Positions 1 to 7,685 of a DNA stretch of 64,000 bases are shown here, piece by piece. Source of the stretch: Amycolatopsis keratiniphila subsp. keratiniphila (GTDB lineage: Bacteria; Actinomycetota; Actinomycetes; Mycobacteriales; Pseudonocardiaceae); NCBI RefSeq assembly GCF_001620365.2, contig NZ_LQMT02000005.1, forward strand, positions 199,904-263,903, written 5' to 3'. The notes beneath the pieces are model-generated. The model saw only the letters and a list, made by a program, of their open reading frames with translations. It was not told the DNA's origin and searched no databases. The stretch's first letter is position 1. Every line of letters begins with the position of its first letter. The position numbers were made by a program, and so were the translations under genes.

Positions 1-1803
1 TACACCCCAGTGCGGACCGCGGCCGCCGCCGCCCGAGCCCGCCTGGTCGCGACCGCCGCCAAGCAGTGGGGCACCAAGGCCGACCGGCTGTCCACAAGGG
101 ACGGTGCGGTGATCGCCCCCGACGGCCGCCGCGCGGACTACGGCGCGCTGGCCAAACCCGCCGCCCGCGCCGACCTCGGCAAGCTCACCGCGACCCCGAA
201 GGCCGAGTCCGCGCACAAGCTGGTCGGCACGCCGCAATCGCGCAAGGACGCCCGCGCGATGGTCACCGGGCAGCTGAAGTACACCCTCGACCTGGACGTC
301 CCCGGCGCGAAGCCGGTGATGGTCCGCCGCCCGCCGACGATCAACGGCACGGTCGCGAAGGTGAACAACGAAGCCGCCGTCCGCGCGATGCCGGGCATCA
401 TCGACATCGCGGTCATCAAGACCGGGGTCGCGGTGATGGCCGAGACCTTCGGCCAGGCGCTGGACGGCAAGAACGCCCTCGACGTCAGCTGGAACGGCGG
501 CACCGTCGACGGGGAGAACAACGCGACGATCAAGAAGAAGCTGCAGGCCGCGGCGCTCCCGTTCGTCGTGCCTCCGCTGCTGACCCAGTACGTCGACGGC
601 GAGTTCGACTTCGCCTTCGCCAGCCACGCCCCGCTGGAGACCAACTCGGCCGTCGCCGACGTCCGCGAAGACGGCGCGACCATCTGGTCCGGGATGAAGG
701 TGCCGATCCTCGCGAAGCAGAACATCGCGCAGGAGCTCGGTCTGCCCGAGAACAAGGTCGTCGTGCACGTCCAGCAGGCGGGCGGATCGTTCGGCAGGCG
801 GCTGTTCTCCGACGGCGCCATCGAGGCCGCGCGTGCCTCCAAGGCGTTCAAGCGGCCGGTGCGGCTGATGTGGAGCCGCATCGACGACATGCGCCACGGC
901 CGCGCGCGGGCCGCGAGCCACCACAAGATCCGCGCCACCTTCGCCCTCGGCCAGGTGCTCACCTTCGAACACCGCGTCGCCAGTGTGGAGACCGACTGGA
1001 GCCACGGGCTCGGCGAGGTACTCACGGCGTTCGCCTCCGAACTGCCCGTCGGCGGCAACCTGAGCTTCGCGCAGACGGTGTTCCTGCTGACGGTGAAGTC
1101 GCCGTACAACTTCGGCGTCACCACGCAGCTGCTCAACGAGGTGCCCGTGGACTTCCACACCGGTGCCTGGCGGTCGGTGTACTCGGCGAGCACACGCGGC
1201 GCCGAAGAGATCATGGTCGACGAGATCGCCGCGAAACTCGGCAAGGACCCGGTGGAGTTCCGGCGCGAGTTCATCAAGAACGACCGGCAGCGTGCCGTGC
1301 TGGACAAGGTCGCGGAACTCGGCGAGTGGGGCAAGAAGATGCCCAAGGGCTTCGCTCAGGGTGTCGCCGTGCACGGCGAGTACAAGTCGTACACCGCCTG
1401 CCTCGTCGAAATGGACGCCCGCGACCCGAAGAAGCCGCGTGTCACCAAGGCGACCATCGCGGTCGACGTCGGCAAGCCGATCAACCCGCGCGGGATCGAG
1501 GCGCAGATGCTCGGCGGCCTGACCGACGGCATCTCCACCACGCTGACCGCGGGCCTGCACATCGACAAGGGGCTGCCGCTGGAGGGCAGCTACTCGCAGT
1601 TCCACTACGCGCGGCAGAAGAACTCGCCGATGGACGTCAAGGTGTTCGTCATGCCGGAGACGGGCGAGATCGGCGGTGCCGGGGAACTCGGCGTGCCCGC
1701 GCCGGTCGGCGCGATCGGGAACGCCTACGCGCGGGCGACCGGGATCAAACCGCGCAGCTTCCCGATCGACTTCCCGATCGACTTCGACCCCTTCCCCCGC
1801 TGA
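1..1803 (+). CDS. Molybdenum hydroxylase large subunit (aldehyde oxidase / isoquinoline 1-oxidoreductase beta type), 5' end missing
   Basis: The frame is open from base 1, so the N-terminus lies outside the window; about 600 residues remain of a family that usually has 700-750. The family holds the molybdopterin cytosine dinucleotide cofactor and hydroxylates aldehydes or N-heterocycles. Visible family marks are GGSFGRR near base 780 and GGAGELG about 43 residues from the end, which carries the glutamate expected to act as catalytic base. The small [2Fe-2S] subunit follows 26 bases downstream in the same direction, so the two probably form one heterodimer. No FAD subunit is next to it, which fits the two-subunit IorAB type. 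The substrate cannot be read from sequence. Confidence 0.9.
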   Translation, partial: YTPVRTAAAAARARLVATAAKQWGTKADRLSTRDGAVIAPDGRRADYGALAKPAARADLGKLTATPKAESAHKLVGTPQSRKDARAMVTGQLKYTLDLDVPGAKPVMVRRPPTINGTVAKVNNEAAVRAMPGIIDIAVIKTGVAVMAETFGQALDGKNALDVSWNGGTVDGENNATIKKKLQAAALPFVVPPLLTQYVDGEFDFAFASHAPLETNSAVADVREDGATIWSGMKVPILAKQNIAQELGLPENKVVVHVQQAGGSFGRRLFSDGAIEAARASKAFKRPVRLMWSRIDDMRHGRARAASHHKIRATFALGQVLTFEHRVASVETDWSHGLGEVLTAFASELPVGGNLSFAQTVFLLTVKSPYNFGVTTQLLNEVPVDFHTGAWRSVYSASTRGAEEIMVDEIAAKLGKDPVEFRREFIKNDRQRAVLDKVAELGEWGKKMPKGFAQGVAVHGEYKSYTACLVEMDARDPKKPRVTKATIAVDVGKPINPRGIEAQMLGGLTDGISTTLTAGLHIDKGLPLEGSYSQFHYARQKNSPMDVKVFVMPETGEIGGAGELGVPAPVGAIGNAYARATGIKPRSFPIDFPIDFDPFPR

Positions 1804-1829
1804 CTTTCCTTCCCCGCCAAGGAGTTTCG

Positions 1830-2285
1830 ATGCCCAACTACACCTTCACGGTGAACGGGAAGACCGTCACCGTCGACGCGCCCGCGGATCTGCCCATGCT
1901 GTGGGCGCTGCGGGACAAACTCGGCGTCCGCGGCCCGAAGTACGGCTGCGGGATCAACGTCTGCAAGGCCTGTACCAGCCACCTCGACGGCGAGGCGTTC
2001 AACCCGTGTGTGACGCCGGTGTCCGACTGCTCGGGCAAGGAGGTCACCACGATCGAAGGCCTCGCCGACGGTGACGACCTGCACCCGGTGCAGGAGGCCT
2101 GGCTGGAGCAGGACGTCGCGCAGTGCGGCTACTGCCAGCCGGGGCAGATCATGGCCGCGGTGGCGCTGCTGAAGAAGACGAAGAACCCGACCGACGCCGA
2201 GATCGACGCGATCCAGAACGTCTGCCGGTGCGGCACCTACTTCCGGATCCGCGAAGCCATCAAGAGCGCGGCCGCGAAGATGTGA
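1830..2285 (+). CDS. (2Fe-2S)-binding small subunit of molybdenum hydroxylase (IorA type)
   Basis: This 151-residue protein passes electrons from the molybdenum centre of the partner subunit through two [2Fe-2S] clusters. The N-terminal plant-ferredoxin-like domain shows Cys40, Cys45, Cys48 and Cys60. The C-terminal helical domain shows QCGYC (Cys99, Cys102) and VCRC (Cys132, Cys134), so all eight ligands are present. Start ATG 1830 follows the ribosome site AAGGAG at good spacing. An open frame running in from 66 without a stop is only a shadow of the large subunit gene. A hairpin follows the stop. Confidence 0.93.
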   Translation: MPNYTFTVNGKTVTVDAPADLPMLWALRDKLGVRGPKYGCGINVCKACTSHLDGEAFNPCVTPVSDCSGKEVTTIEGLADGDDLHPVQEAWLEQDVAQCGYCQPGQIMAAVALLKKTKNPTDAEIDAIQNVCRCGTYFRIREAIKSAAAKM

Positions 2286-2294
2286 ACCACCGCC

Positions 2295-2327
2295 GGTGCG
2301 GCGGGAATCCCGACTTCCTGCCGCACC
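2295..2327 (+). terminator. Hairpin after the molybdenum hydroxylase genes
   Basis: Perfect 8-base arms GGTGCGGC (2295-2302) and GCCGCACC (2320-2327), extendable to 12 with one mismatch, lie 10 bases past the stop codon. There is no T-run, as is common for actinobacterial terminators. Confidence 0.5.
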
Positions 2328-2425
2328 AGCGGAGTCTTCGCGCTTCGACAGGCCACCTCCGGGCAAGTCGTGTTAGATGACGGCCCCAGGGACTCGACGA
2401 GGAGTCCCTGCCCCGGAGGACGTCC

Positions 2426-3667
2426 ATGCACTACGAAACTGTGCTCCGCGAAGGCTCGGCCGTCATCGTCGCCGAACTGGCCGTCGAGGTCGAAAAGCAG
2501 CTTCCCGGGCTCATCGACGGCACCGTCGAGCAGATCCGCGCCGAAATGCCGGTGTACCGCGACGCGCAGTTCGTCACCCTCGCCGAACTGCGGACGTCGG
2601 TGCGGAACAACCTCGAGTTCGTCATGCGGACCCTGCGCGGCACGGAGAAACCCGACCTCGCGCAGGCGCGGGCGACCGGGCGCGCGCGGGCGTTGCAGGG
2701 CGCGCCGCTGCCGGAACTCCTCCGGGCCTACCGGATCGGGCTCACCGAGGTGTGGAACCGGTTCGTCGAACTGACCGCGTCGGGAGAGCACCAGGACCTT
2801 CGCGGCCTCGTCGCCGCGACGTCGGCGATCTGGGCGCTGATCGACGACTACGCTGAGGCGCTGACGACGACCTACCGCGACACCACCGCCGAAGTCATGC
2901 TGGCGCACCAAAGCCGGCGCTCGGCGTTGGTCGAGGCGCTGTTCGCCGGCGGCGCGGCCACCGAAGGCACGCTGTGGGACATCGCGCGTGTGCTGGAACT
3001 CTCGCTCGACGGAACCTATGTGGTCGTCGCGGCGGAGACCCCGCGCGTCGGGCACGAACCGTTGCCACAGATCGAAAACCGGCTTCGCGACCGGCATCAC
3101 GCGTCCGCCTGGCGGCTCACGCCGGATCTGCAGGTCGGTGTGGTCTCGATGCGGGATCCGGCGGCGTCGCAGGTGATCATCGGACTGCTGCGGGAGAACC
3201 AGACCGGCCGGATCGGCGTCAGCCCGGTGTTCACCGGACTCGGGAACACCTCCCGCGCCCTGCACCTCGCGCGGGTCGCGCTCTCCAGCATGATGCCGGG
3301 GACGACGGGAATGGTGCAGTTCAACGAATCCCCGCTCGCCGGTCTCGTCGCCAGCTCGCCGGAGGCGTCGGTCCAGCTCGCGCACCACGTGCTCCGGCCG
3401 ATCCTCGACCTGCCCGGCGACGACCGGAACGTGCTGCTGCTGACGTTGCGGGCGTGGTTCGAATGCCAGGGCTCCACGAAGCTGACGTCGGAGCGGATGT
3501 TCTGTCACCCCAACACGATCCGGCACCGGCTGAAGCGGATCTCCGAAGAGCTCGGCCGTTCGCTGACCGATCCGGCGGATATCGCCGAACTCGGCGCGGC
3601 CCTGCGTGCGCTCCACATGTTCCCGGATACTTCGCATCTGCCCTCGCCGAGGGATCCGCTGCGCTAG
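2426..3667 (+). CDS. PucR/CdaR-type transcriptional regulator
   Basis: A 413-residue regulator. The N-terminal ~180 residues are helical and RsbRD-like, the middle resembles the degenerate GGDEF-like domain of this family, and the C-terminus has the PucR helix-turn-helix (FCHPNTIRHRLKRI, about residues 353-370). Such proteins usually control catabolic or purine-related genes. Start ATG 2426 follows CCGGAGGACGTCC. A palindrome GGGACTC-N6-GAGTCCC (2389-2408) lies just before the ribosome site and could be its own operator. It follows the molybdenum hydroxylase genes, so control of that enzyme is possible but is only an inference. Confidence 0.85.
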   Translation: MHYETVLREGSAVIVAELAVEVEKQLPGLIDGTVEQIRAEMPVYRDAQFVTLAELRTSVRNNLEFVMRTLRGTEKPDLAQARATGRARALQGAPLPELLRAYRIGLTEVWNRFVELTASGEHQDLRGLVAATSAIWALIDDYAEALTTTYRDTTAEVMLAHQSRRSALVEALFAGGAATEGTLWDIARVLELSLDGTYVVVAAETPRVGHEPLPQIENRLRDRHHASAWRLTPDLQVGVVSMRDPAASQVIIGLLRENQTGRIGVSPVFTGLGNTSRALHLARVALSSMMPGTTGMVQFNESPLAGLVASSPEASVQLAHHVLRPILDLPGDDRNVLLLTLRAWFECQGSTKLTSERMFCHPNTIRHRLKRISEELGRSLTDPADIAELGAALRALHMFPDTSHLPSPRDPLR

Positions 3668-3676
3668 GTTCCTCCC

Positions 3677-4489
3677 ATGGAACAGTTCGCCATCGGCGGA
3701 GACCTGCCCGTACGCCGTATCGGTTTCGGTGCCATGCATCTGCCCACCGACGCCGGACCCGCACGCGAGAACGCGATCGCCGTCGCCCGGCGCGCGGTCG
3801 AGCTCGGCGTCACGCTGATCGACACCGCGCACCTCTACGGCGGCGGGGCGAACGAGGAACTGCTCGCCGAGGCGCTTCACCCGTATCCGGACGACCTGGT
3901 GGTCACCACGAAGGTCGGCGTCGTGCGGACCGGGGACGACTGGAAGTACGACGGTCGGCCGGAATCCCTGCGCGTGCAGGTGGACGAGGGACTTCGGCGG
4001 CTGCGGGTCGAGCGGATCGAGCTGCTGCAACTGCACCGAATCGACCCGGAAACCCCGCTGGCCGACCAGCTCGGCGCGCTGCGGGACCTGCGTGACGCGG
4101 GCAAGATCGGCCGGATCGGGCTGTCGGAGATCACCGTGGACGAACTCGCGCGGGCACGGGAGATCGTGGACATCGCGAGCGTGCAGAACCGCTACAGCCT
4201 CCTCGACCGCGAGCACGAAGCGGTGCTGGACGCGTGCGAGGCGGCGGGGATCGCTTTCCTGCCTTGGCGTCCGGTGCTCGGCGCCGCGTCTTCCGGCGGC
4301 GTCGAGCTCACGGCCGTCGCTTCGGAGCTCGGGGTGACCACGGCGCAGGTCGGGCTCGCGTGGCTGCTCGCGCGGTCGCCGGTGATCCTGCCGATCCCGG
4401 GGACGGCGAAGATCCCGCATCTGGAGGAGAACTTCGCCGCGGGGGACGTGAAGCTGACTGCTGAACACCTGGAGCGGCTGGGCGCGTGA
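3677..4489 (+). CDS. Aldo/keto reductase
   Basis: A 270-residue NADPH-dependent carbonyl reductase of the (beta/alpha)8 AKR fold. The tetrad is visible: Asp in TLIDTAHLYG with its Tyr, Lys in VVTTKVG, and His in LLQLHRID. The C-terminal ILPIPGTAKIPHLEEN matches the cofactor-binding end of the family. Length is normal to slightly short. It begins 9 bases after the PucR stop in the same direction, so the two are likely cotranscribed; no strong ribosome site is seen, which suggests coupling. The substrate is unknown. Confidence 0.9.
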   Translation: MEQFAIGGDLPVRRIGFGAMHLPTDAGPARENAIAVARRAVELGVTLIDTAHLYGGGANEELLAEALHPYPDDLVVTTKVGVVRTGDDWKYDGRPESLRVQVDEGLRRLRVERIELLQLHRIDPETPLADQLGALRDLRDAGKIGRIGLSEITVDELARAREIVDIASVQNRYSLLDREHEAVLDACEAAGIAFLPWRPVLGAASSGGVELTAVASELGVTTAQVGLAWLLARSPVILPIPGTAKIPHLEENFAAGDVKLTAEHLERLGA

Positions 4490-4503
4490 GTGGTGCCTCT
4501 GAT

Positions 4504-4528
4504 GTACATGAAGGCCCCCTTCCTGTAC
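4504..4528 (+). terminator. Hairpin after the aldo/keto reductase gene
   Basis: Arms GTACATGAAGG (4504-4514) and CCTTCCTGTAC (4518-4528) pair with one mismatch around a CCC loop, 15 bases after the stop. It resembles the other GAAGG-type stems at 4761-4817 and 23576-23634. Confidence 0.6.
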
Positions 4529-4585
4529 CTAGGCGCCAGGGCCCCGGCAAAGTCGCCGGTTCGCTGGTCAAGCGGATACGCGGAC

Positions 4586-4690
4586 TGTCCACAGGGGACA
4601 CTTATTGAGGCGATTAAGCCCGATTCGGGCGTTTTGCGGAGGGGTCGTGAGTGTTTTTGGTCGTTCTAACGACCAAAAACACTCACGACC
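4586..4690. repeat. Three-block palindromic repeat, copy A
   Basis: Ordered blocks are TGTCCACAGGGGAC (4586-4599), CCCGATT (4619-4625) and GTCGTGAGTG (4644-4653). The last belongs to a perfect hairpin with 23-base arms at 4643-4665 and 4668-4690 and a 2-base loop. The same three blocks in the same order form both halves of the element at 32880-33050. It lies in the 350-base gap between the aldo/keto reductase and methyltransferase genes, which otherwise holds only the two terminator-like hairpins. Function unknown; it may be a mobile or regulatory palindrome family. Confidence 0.75.
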
Positions 4691-4760
4691 GGTCCTTCAC
4701 GCGCACCACCGTGACTGCTGGGGTTGGTGTTGTTGCTGAGGCTGCGGGTGGCGATCGCCT

Positions 4761-4817
4761 AGTCCGTGAAGGCCTCCTTCCCTACCTTCAAGGTAGGCAA
4801 GGAGGCCTTCACGGACT
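4761..4817. terminator. Long hairpin between convergent genes
   Basis: 28-base arms at 4761-4788 and 4790-4817 pair with a single mismatch around a 1-base loop. The stem includes GTGAAGGCCTCCTT. It lies 25 bases past the stop of the methyltransferase gene on the minus strand and probably ends that transcript. Confidence 0.6.
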
Positions 4818-4841
4818 CTTGGTTCTGCTCGTCCTTACCAC

Positions 4842-5588
4842 TTACAAAGGCTTGACGGCCTCCACGAGCACCCGCCGGGAGTGCGCGACGAACTTCCCGT
4901 CGGTCTCGATCATCCGATGGAGTTCCGCGAGCCGGTCGCGGTACTTCCCGACCTCGAATCCCGGCACGATCCAGATCACCTTCCGGAGGAAGTGGACGAC
5001 CGCGGCGAGGTCGAAGAACTCCATCCTCAGTTTCGCCGGTTCGAGACGGTCCACCCGGAGCCCGACCGCTTCGGCCTCGACGCGCAGCACGTCGGGCGTC
5101 CAGCCGCCGTAGTCCTGCGGGCCGAGGAAGAACTCCTTCAGCTCGCGCACGGTGCCCGCGCCGATCTGCTGCGACAGGAAGGTGCCGCCCGGACGCAGCA
5201 CGCGGGCGATCTCCCGCCATGGATTCGCGATCGGATGACGGCTGCTCACCAGATCGAACGACTCGTCGGGGAACGGCAGGGGCGCGTCGTACTCGGCCTC
5301 GACCACCTGGCCGCCGAGGGGCGCGAGATTCTTCCGCGCGACCTCGACGTTCGGCGGCCAGCCTTCGGTGGCGGCGAGGACCGGCGGCGGTTCCGGGATG
5401 CCCGCGAGCACCTCGCCGCCGCCGGTCTGCAGGTCCAGCCCGGCGGCGGCCGCCGCCATCCGCTCGCCGAGCAATCGCGAGTAACCCCACGGCGGCCGTT
5501 CCTCCGTGGCCCGGCCGTCGAACCACGAGAAATCCCAGCCTTCGACCGGGACGGCCTCTCCTTCGGCGAGTAGATCTTCGAAAGTCAT
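4842..5588 (-). CDS. Class I SAM-dependent methyltransferase
   Basis: A 248-residue protein with the Rossmann-type methyltransferase core. Motif I is seen as LDLQTGGGEVL (about residues 51-61), followed by an acidic post-motif and FDLVSSRHPIANPWREIARVLRPGG, the usual strand 4/5 region. The family transfers a methyl group from S-adenosylmethionine; the substrate is not apparent. It stands alone: its start faces away from the next minus-strand gene by 44 bases and a long hairpin follows the stop. The C-terminal MIETDGKFVAHSRRVLVEAVKP tail is usual for this actinobacterial group. Confidence 0.85.
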   Translation of the reverse strand: MTFEDLLAEGEAVPVEGWDFSWFDGRATEERPPWGYSRLLGERMAAAAAGLDLQTGGGEVLAGIPEPPPVLAATEGWPPNVEVARKNLAPLGGQVVEAEYDAPLPFPDESFDLVSSRHPIANPWREIARVLRPGGTFLSQQIGAGTVRELKEFFLGPQDYGGWTPDVLRVEAEAVGLRVDRLEPAKLRMEFFDLAAVVHFLRKVIWIVPGFEVGKYRDRLAELHRMIETDGKFVAHSRRVLVEAVKPL

Positions 5589-5632
5589 GCTCGCAGTCTC
5601 GGCTCCCCGGCCCGGTGGGGCAACGCGATTAG

Positions 5633-6667
5633 CTAGCCGGCGTCGGTCGAGCGCTTCCAGAGGTTGATGTCGGCCTCGGTGGCGTAGCGATCGATCTCGG
5701 CCAGCTCCTCGTTCGTGAAGTGCAGGTTCTTCAGCGCGCCGACGTTGTCCTCCAGCTGGGCGACGCTGCTCGCGCCGATCAGCACCGACGTCATCCGCGG
5801 GTCACGCAGGCCCCACGCGAGCGCGAGCTGCGCCAGCGTCTGGCCGCGGCGCTGAGCGATCTCGTTCAGTGCCCGGATCTTGCCGAGGGTGCTCTCGGTG
5901 ATCGTGTCCGGGTTGAGCGACTTCCCTTGCGCGGCACGGGAATTCTCGGGAACGCCGTCGAGGTAGCGGCTGGTCAGCAGTCCCTGTGCCAGTGGCGAGA
6001 AGGCGATGCAGCCCGCGCCTTCGGTTTCGAGCGTGTCGAGCAGCTTGTCGCCTTCGAGCCAGCGGTTGAACATCGAGTACGACGGCTGATGGATCAGCAG
6101 CGGGGTGCCGAGCTCGCGAAGGAGGCGGGCGGCCTCGGCGGTCTTCTCCGACGAGTACGAAGAGATGCCGACGTACAGCGCGCGTCCGGACCGGACGGCG
6201 GTGTCGAGCGCGCCGACCGTCTCTTCGAGCGGCGTGTCGGGGTCGAACCGGTGCGAGTAGAAGATGTCGACGTAGTCCAGGCCCATCCGGCCGAGCGATT
6301 GGTCCAAAGAGGACAACAGGTACTTGCGCGAGCCCCATTCGCCGTACGGGCCCGGCCACATGTCGTACCCCGCCTTGGTCGAGATGACCAGTTCGTCCCG
6401 GTACGGTTTGAAGTCCGACGCCAGCAGCCTGCCGAAGTTCTCCTCCGCCGAGCCGTAGGGCGGGCCGTAGTTGTTGGCGAGGTCGAAATGGGTGATGCCC
6501 AGGTCGAACGCGCGCCGCGCGATGTCCCGCTGCGTGCCCAGCGGCTTGTCGTTCCCGAAGTTGTGCCACAGGCCCAGCGAGATCGCGGGCAGCTTCAGGC
6601 CGCTGCGCCCGGTGCGGCGGTAGGGGATGCTCTCGTATCGGCCCTCGGCCGCGACGTAGGTGCTCAC
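5633..6667 (-). CDS. Aldo/keto reductase, MgrA/YghZ-like
   Basis: A 344-residue AKR of the L-glyceraldehyde 3-phosphate reductase group, which detoxifies small aldehydes such as methylglyoxal in its known members. The tetrad is visible: FDLANNYG (Asp, Tyr), STKAGYDMWPGPYG (Lys) and YSHRFDPDTP (His). GYDMWPGPYGEWGSRKYL is characteristic of this subgroup. GTG 6667 overlaps the TGA of the upstream WYL regulator by 4 bases, so the two are translationally coupled and the regulator may control it. Confidence 0.9.
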   Translation of the reverse strand: MSTYVAAEGRYESIPYRRTGRSGLKLPAISLGLWHNFGNDKPLGTQRDIARRAFDLGITHFDLANNYGPPYGSAEENFGRLLASDFKPYRDELVISTKAGYDMWPGPYGEWGSRKYLLSSLDQSLGRMGLDYVDIFYSHRFDPDTPLEETVGALDTAVRSGRALYVGISSYSSEKTAEAARLLRELGTPLLIHQPSYSMFNRWLEGDKLLDTLETEGAGCIAFSPLAQGLLTSRYLDGVPENSRAAQGKSLNPDTITESTLGKIRALNEIAQRRGQTLAQLALAWGLRDPRMTSVLIGASSVAQLEDNVGALKNLHFTNEELAEIDRYATEADINLWKRSTDAG

Positions 6668-7623
6668 GGCCCGATGCTAGCCGTCGTGAAGAGGGCGGCG
6701 ACGGACGCGAGGTGGTCTTTGAACGCCGAAGGGCTCTCGACCTCGAAAGGCGCGCCGATGGCGGCGAGGATCAGGACCGGCCAGTCGAAGGTGTCGACGT
6801 TCATCGTCAGGCGGCAGGACGTCTCGTCGATCGCTTCGAGCGCGCCGCCGAGGTACCGCACCGCCGATTCGACCCGGTCCTTCGGCGCCTGCACCCGGAC
6901 GACCAGCGTATGCGTGGTCGGCCTCGCCTTGATCTGCGCCTCGACGAACTTGACCGCGTCGCCGCCGGGGATCTCGCGCGGCCGGTAGCGGGCGCCGGTG
7001 GTGCGCGGCTCGCTGAGCCTGTCGACACGGAAGGTGCGCCAGTCCACCCGATCGAGGTCCCACGCCACCAGGTACCAGCGCCGTCCGAGCGAGACGAGCC
7101 GGTGCGGCTCGACCAGTCGCGCGGACTCCTCGCCACCGCGTGCCGCGTAGTCGAATTTCAACCGTTCGTCGTCCCGGCACGCCTGCGCGATCACCGTCAG
7201 GCTGGCGGCGTTGACCCGGGGACCCGTGACGGCCGCCGGCGTCGTGTACGCCTGGAGCGCGTCGACACGCCTGCGCAGCCGCGGCGGCATCACCTGGACG
7301 ACCTTCGTCAGCGCCCGGACCGAGGTCTCCTCGATGCCCTCGACCGAACCGCTCGCCGCCGTCCGGAGGCCGACCGCGATCGCCACGGCCTCCTCGTCGT
7401 CCAGCAGCAGCGGCGGCATGACCGTGCCCGACCGCAGCTGGTAGCCGCCCGCGACGCCACGGCTCGCGTTGACCGGATAACCCAGCTCGCGGAGCCGTTC
7501 GACGTCGCGCCGCAGCGTCCGTTCGCTCACTTCGAGCTTGTCGCTCAGCTCGATCCCCGACCAGAAGCGGTGTGTCTGCAGCAGGGAGAGCAACCGCAGC
7601 ATCCGCGCACTCGTGTTCGCCAT
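6664..7623 (-). CDS. WYL-domain transcriptional regulator (YafY type)
   Basis: A 319-residue DNA-binding regulator. The N-terminus has a DeoR-like winged helix (LEVSERTLRRDVERLRELGYPV, about residues 29-50). The centre carries the WYL ligand-sensing domain (LVSLGRRWYLVAWDLDRVDWRTFRVDRL) and a C-terminal WCX extension follows. It overlaps the aldo/keto reductase start by 4 bases and faces the MFS gene across 62 bases that contain ATTCCGG-N11-CCGGAAT, a plausible shared operator. Ligand unknown. Confidence 0.88.
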   Translation of the reverse strand: MANTSARMLRLLSLLQTHRFWSGIELSDKLEVSERTLRRDVERLRELGYPVNASRGVAGGYQLRSGTVMPPLLLDDEEAVAIAVGLRTAASGSVEGIEETSVRALTKVVQVMPPRLRRRVDALQAYTTPAAVTGPRVNAASLTVIAQACRDDERLKFDYAARGGEESARLVEPHRLVSLGRRWYLVAWDLDRVDWRTFRVDRLSEPRTTGARYRPREIPGGDAVKFVEAQIKARPTTHTLVVRVQAPKDRVESAVRYLGGALEAIDETSCRLTMNVDTFDWPVLILAAIGAPFEVESPSAFKDHLASVAALFTTASIGP

Positions 7624-7641
7624 GAATCCAGATTCGCTCGC

Positions 7642-7666
7642 ATTCCGGTCAGAAAGTGGCCGGAAT
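7642..7666. promoter_or_regulatory. Palindrome between WYL regulator and MFS gene
   Basis: ATTCCGG (7642-7648) and CCGGAAT (7660-7666) form perfect 7-base arms with an 11-base spacer in the 62-base divergent gap. The position suits an operator for the WYL regulator; this is inference. Confidence 0.45.
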
Positions 7667-7685
7667 TGACTTTAGCGTTGTCCCC

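Noticed and set aside
2237..4468. Long minus-strand open frame opposite the PucR and aldo/keto reductase genes
   Set aside because: Composition is Arg/Asp/His-rich shadow sequence, while the plus-strand proteins carry full family motifs.
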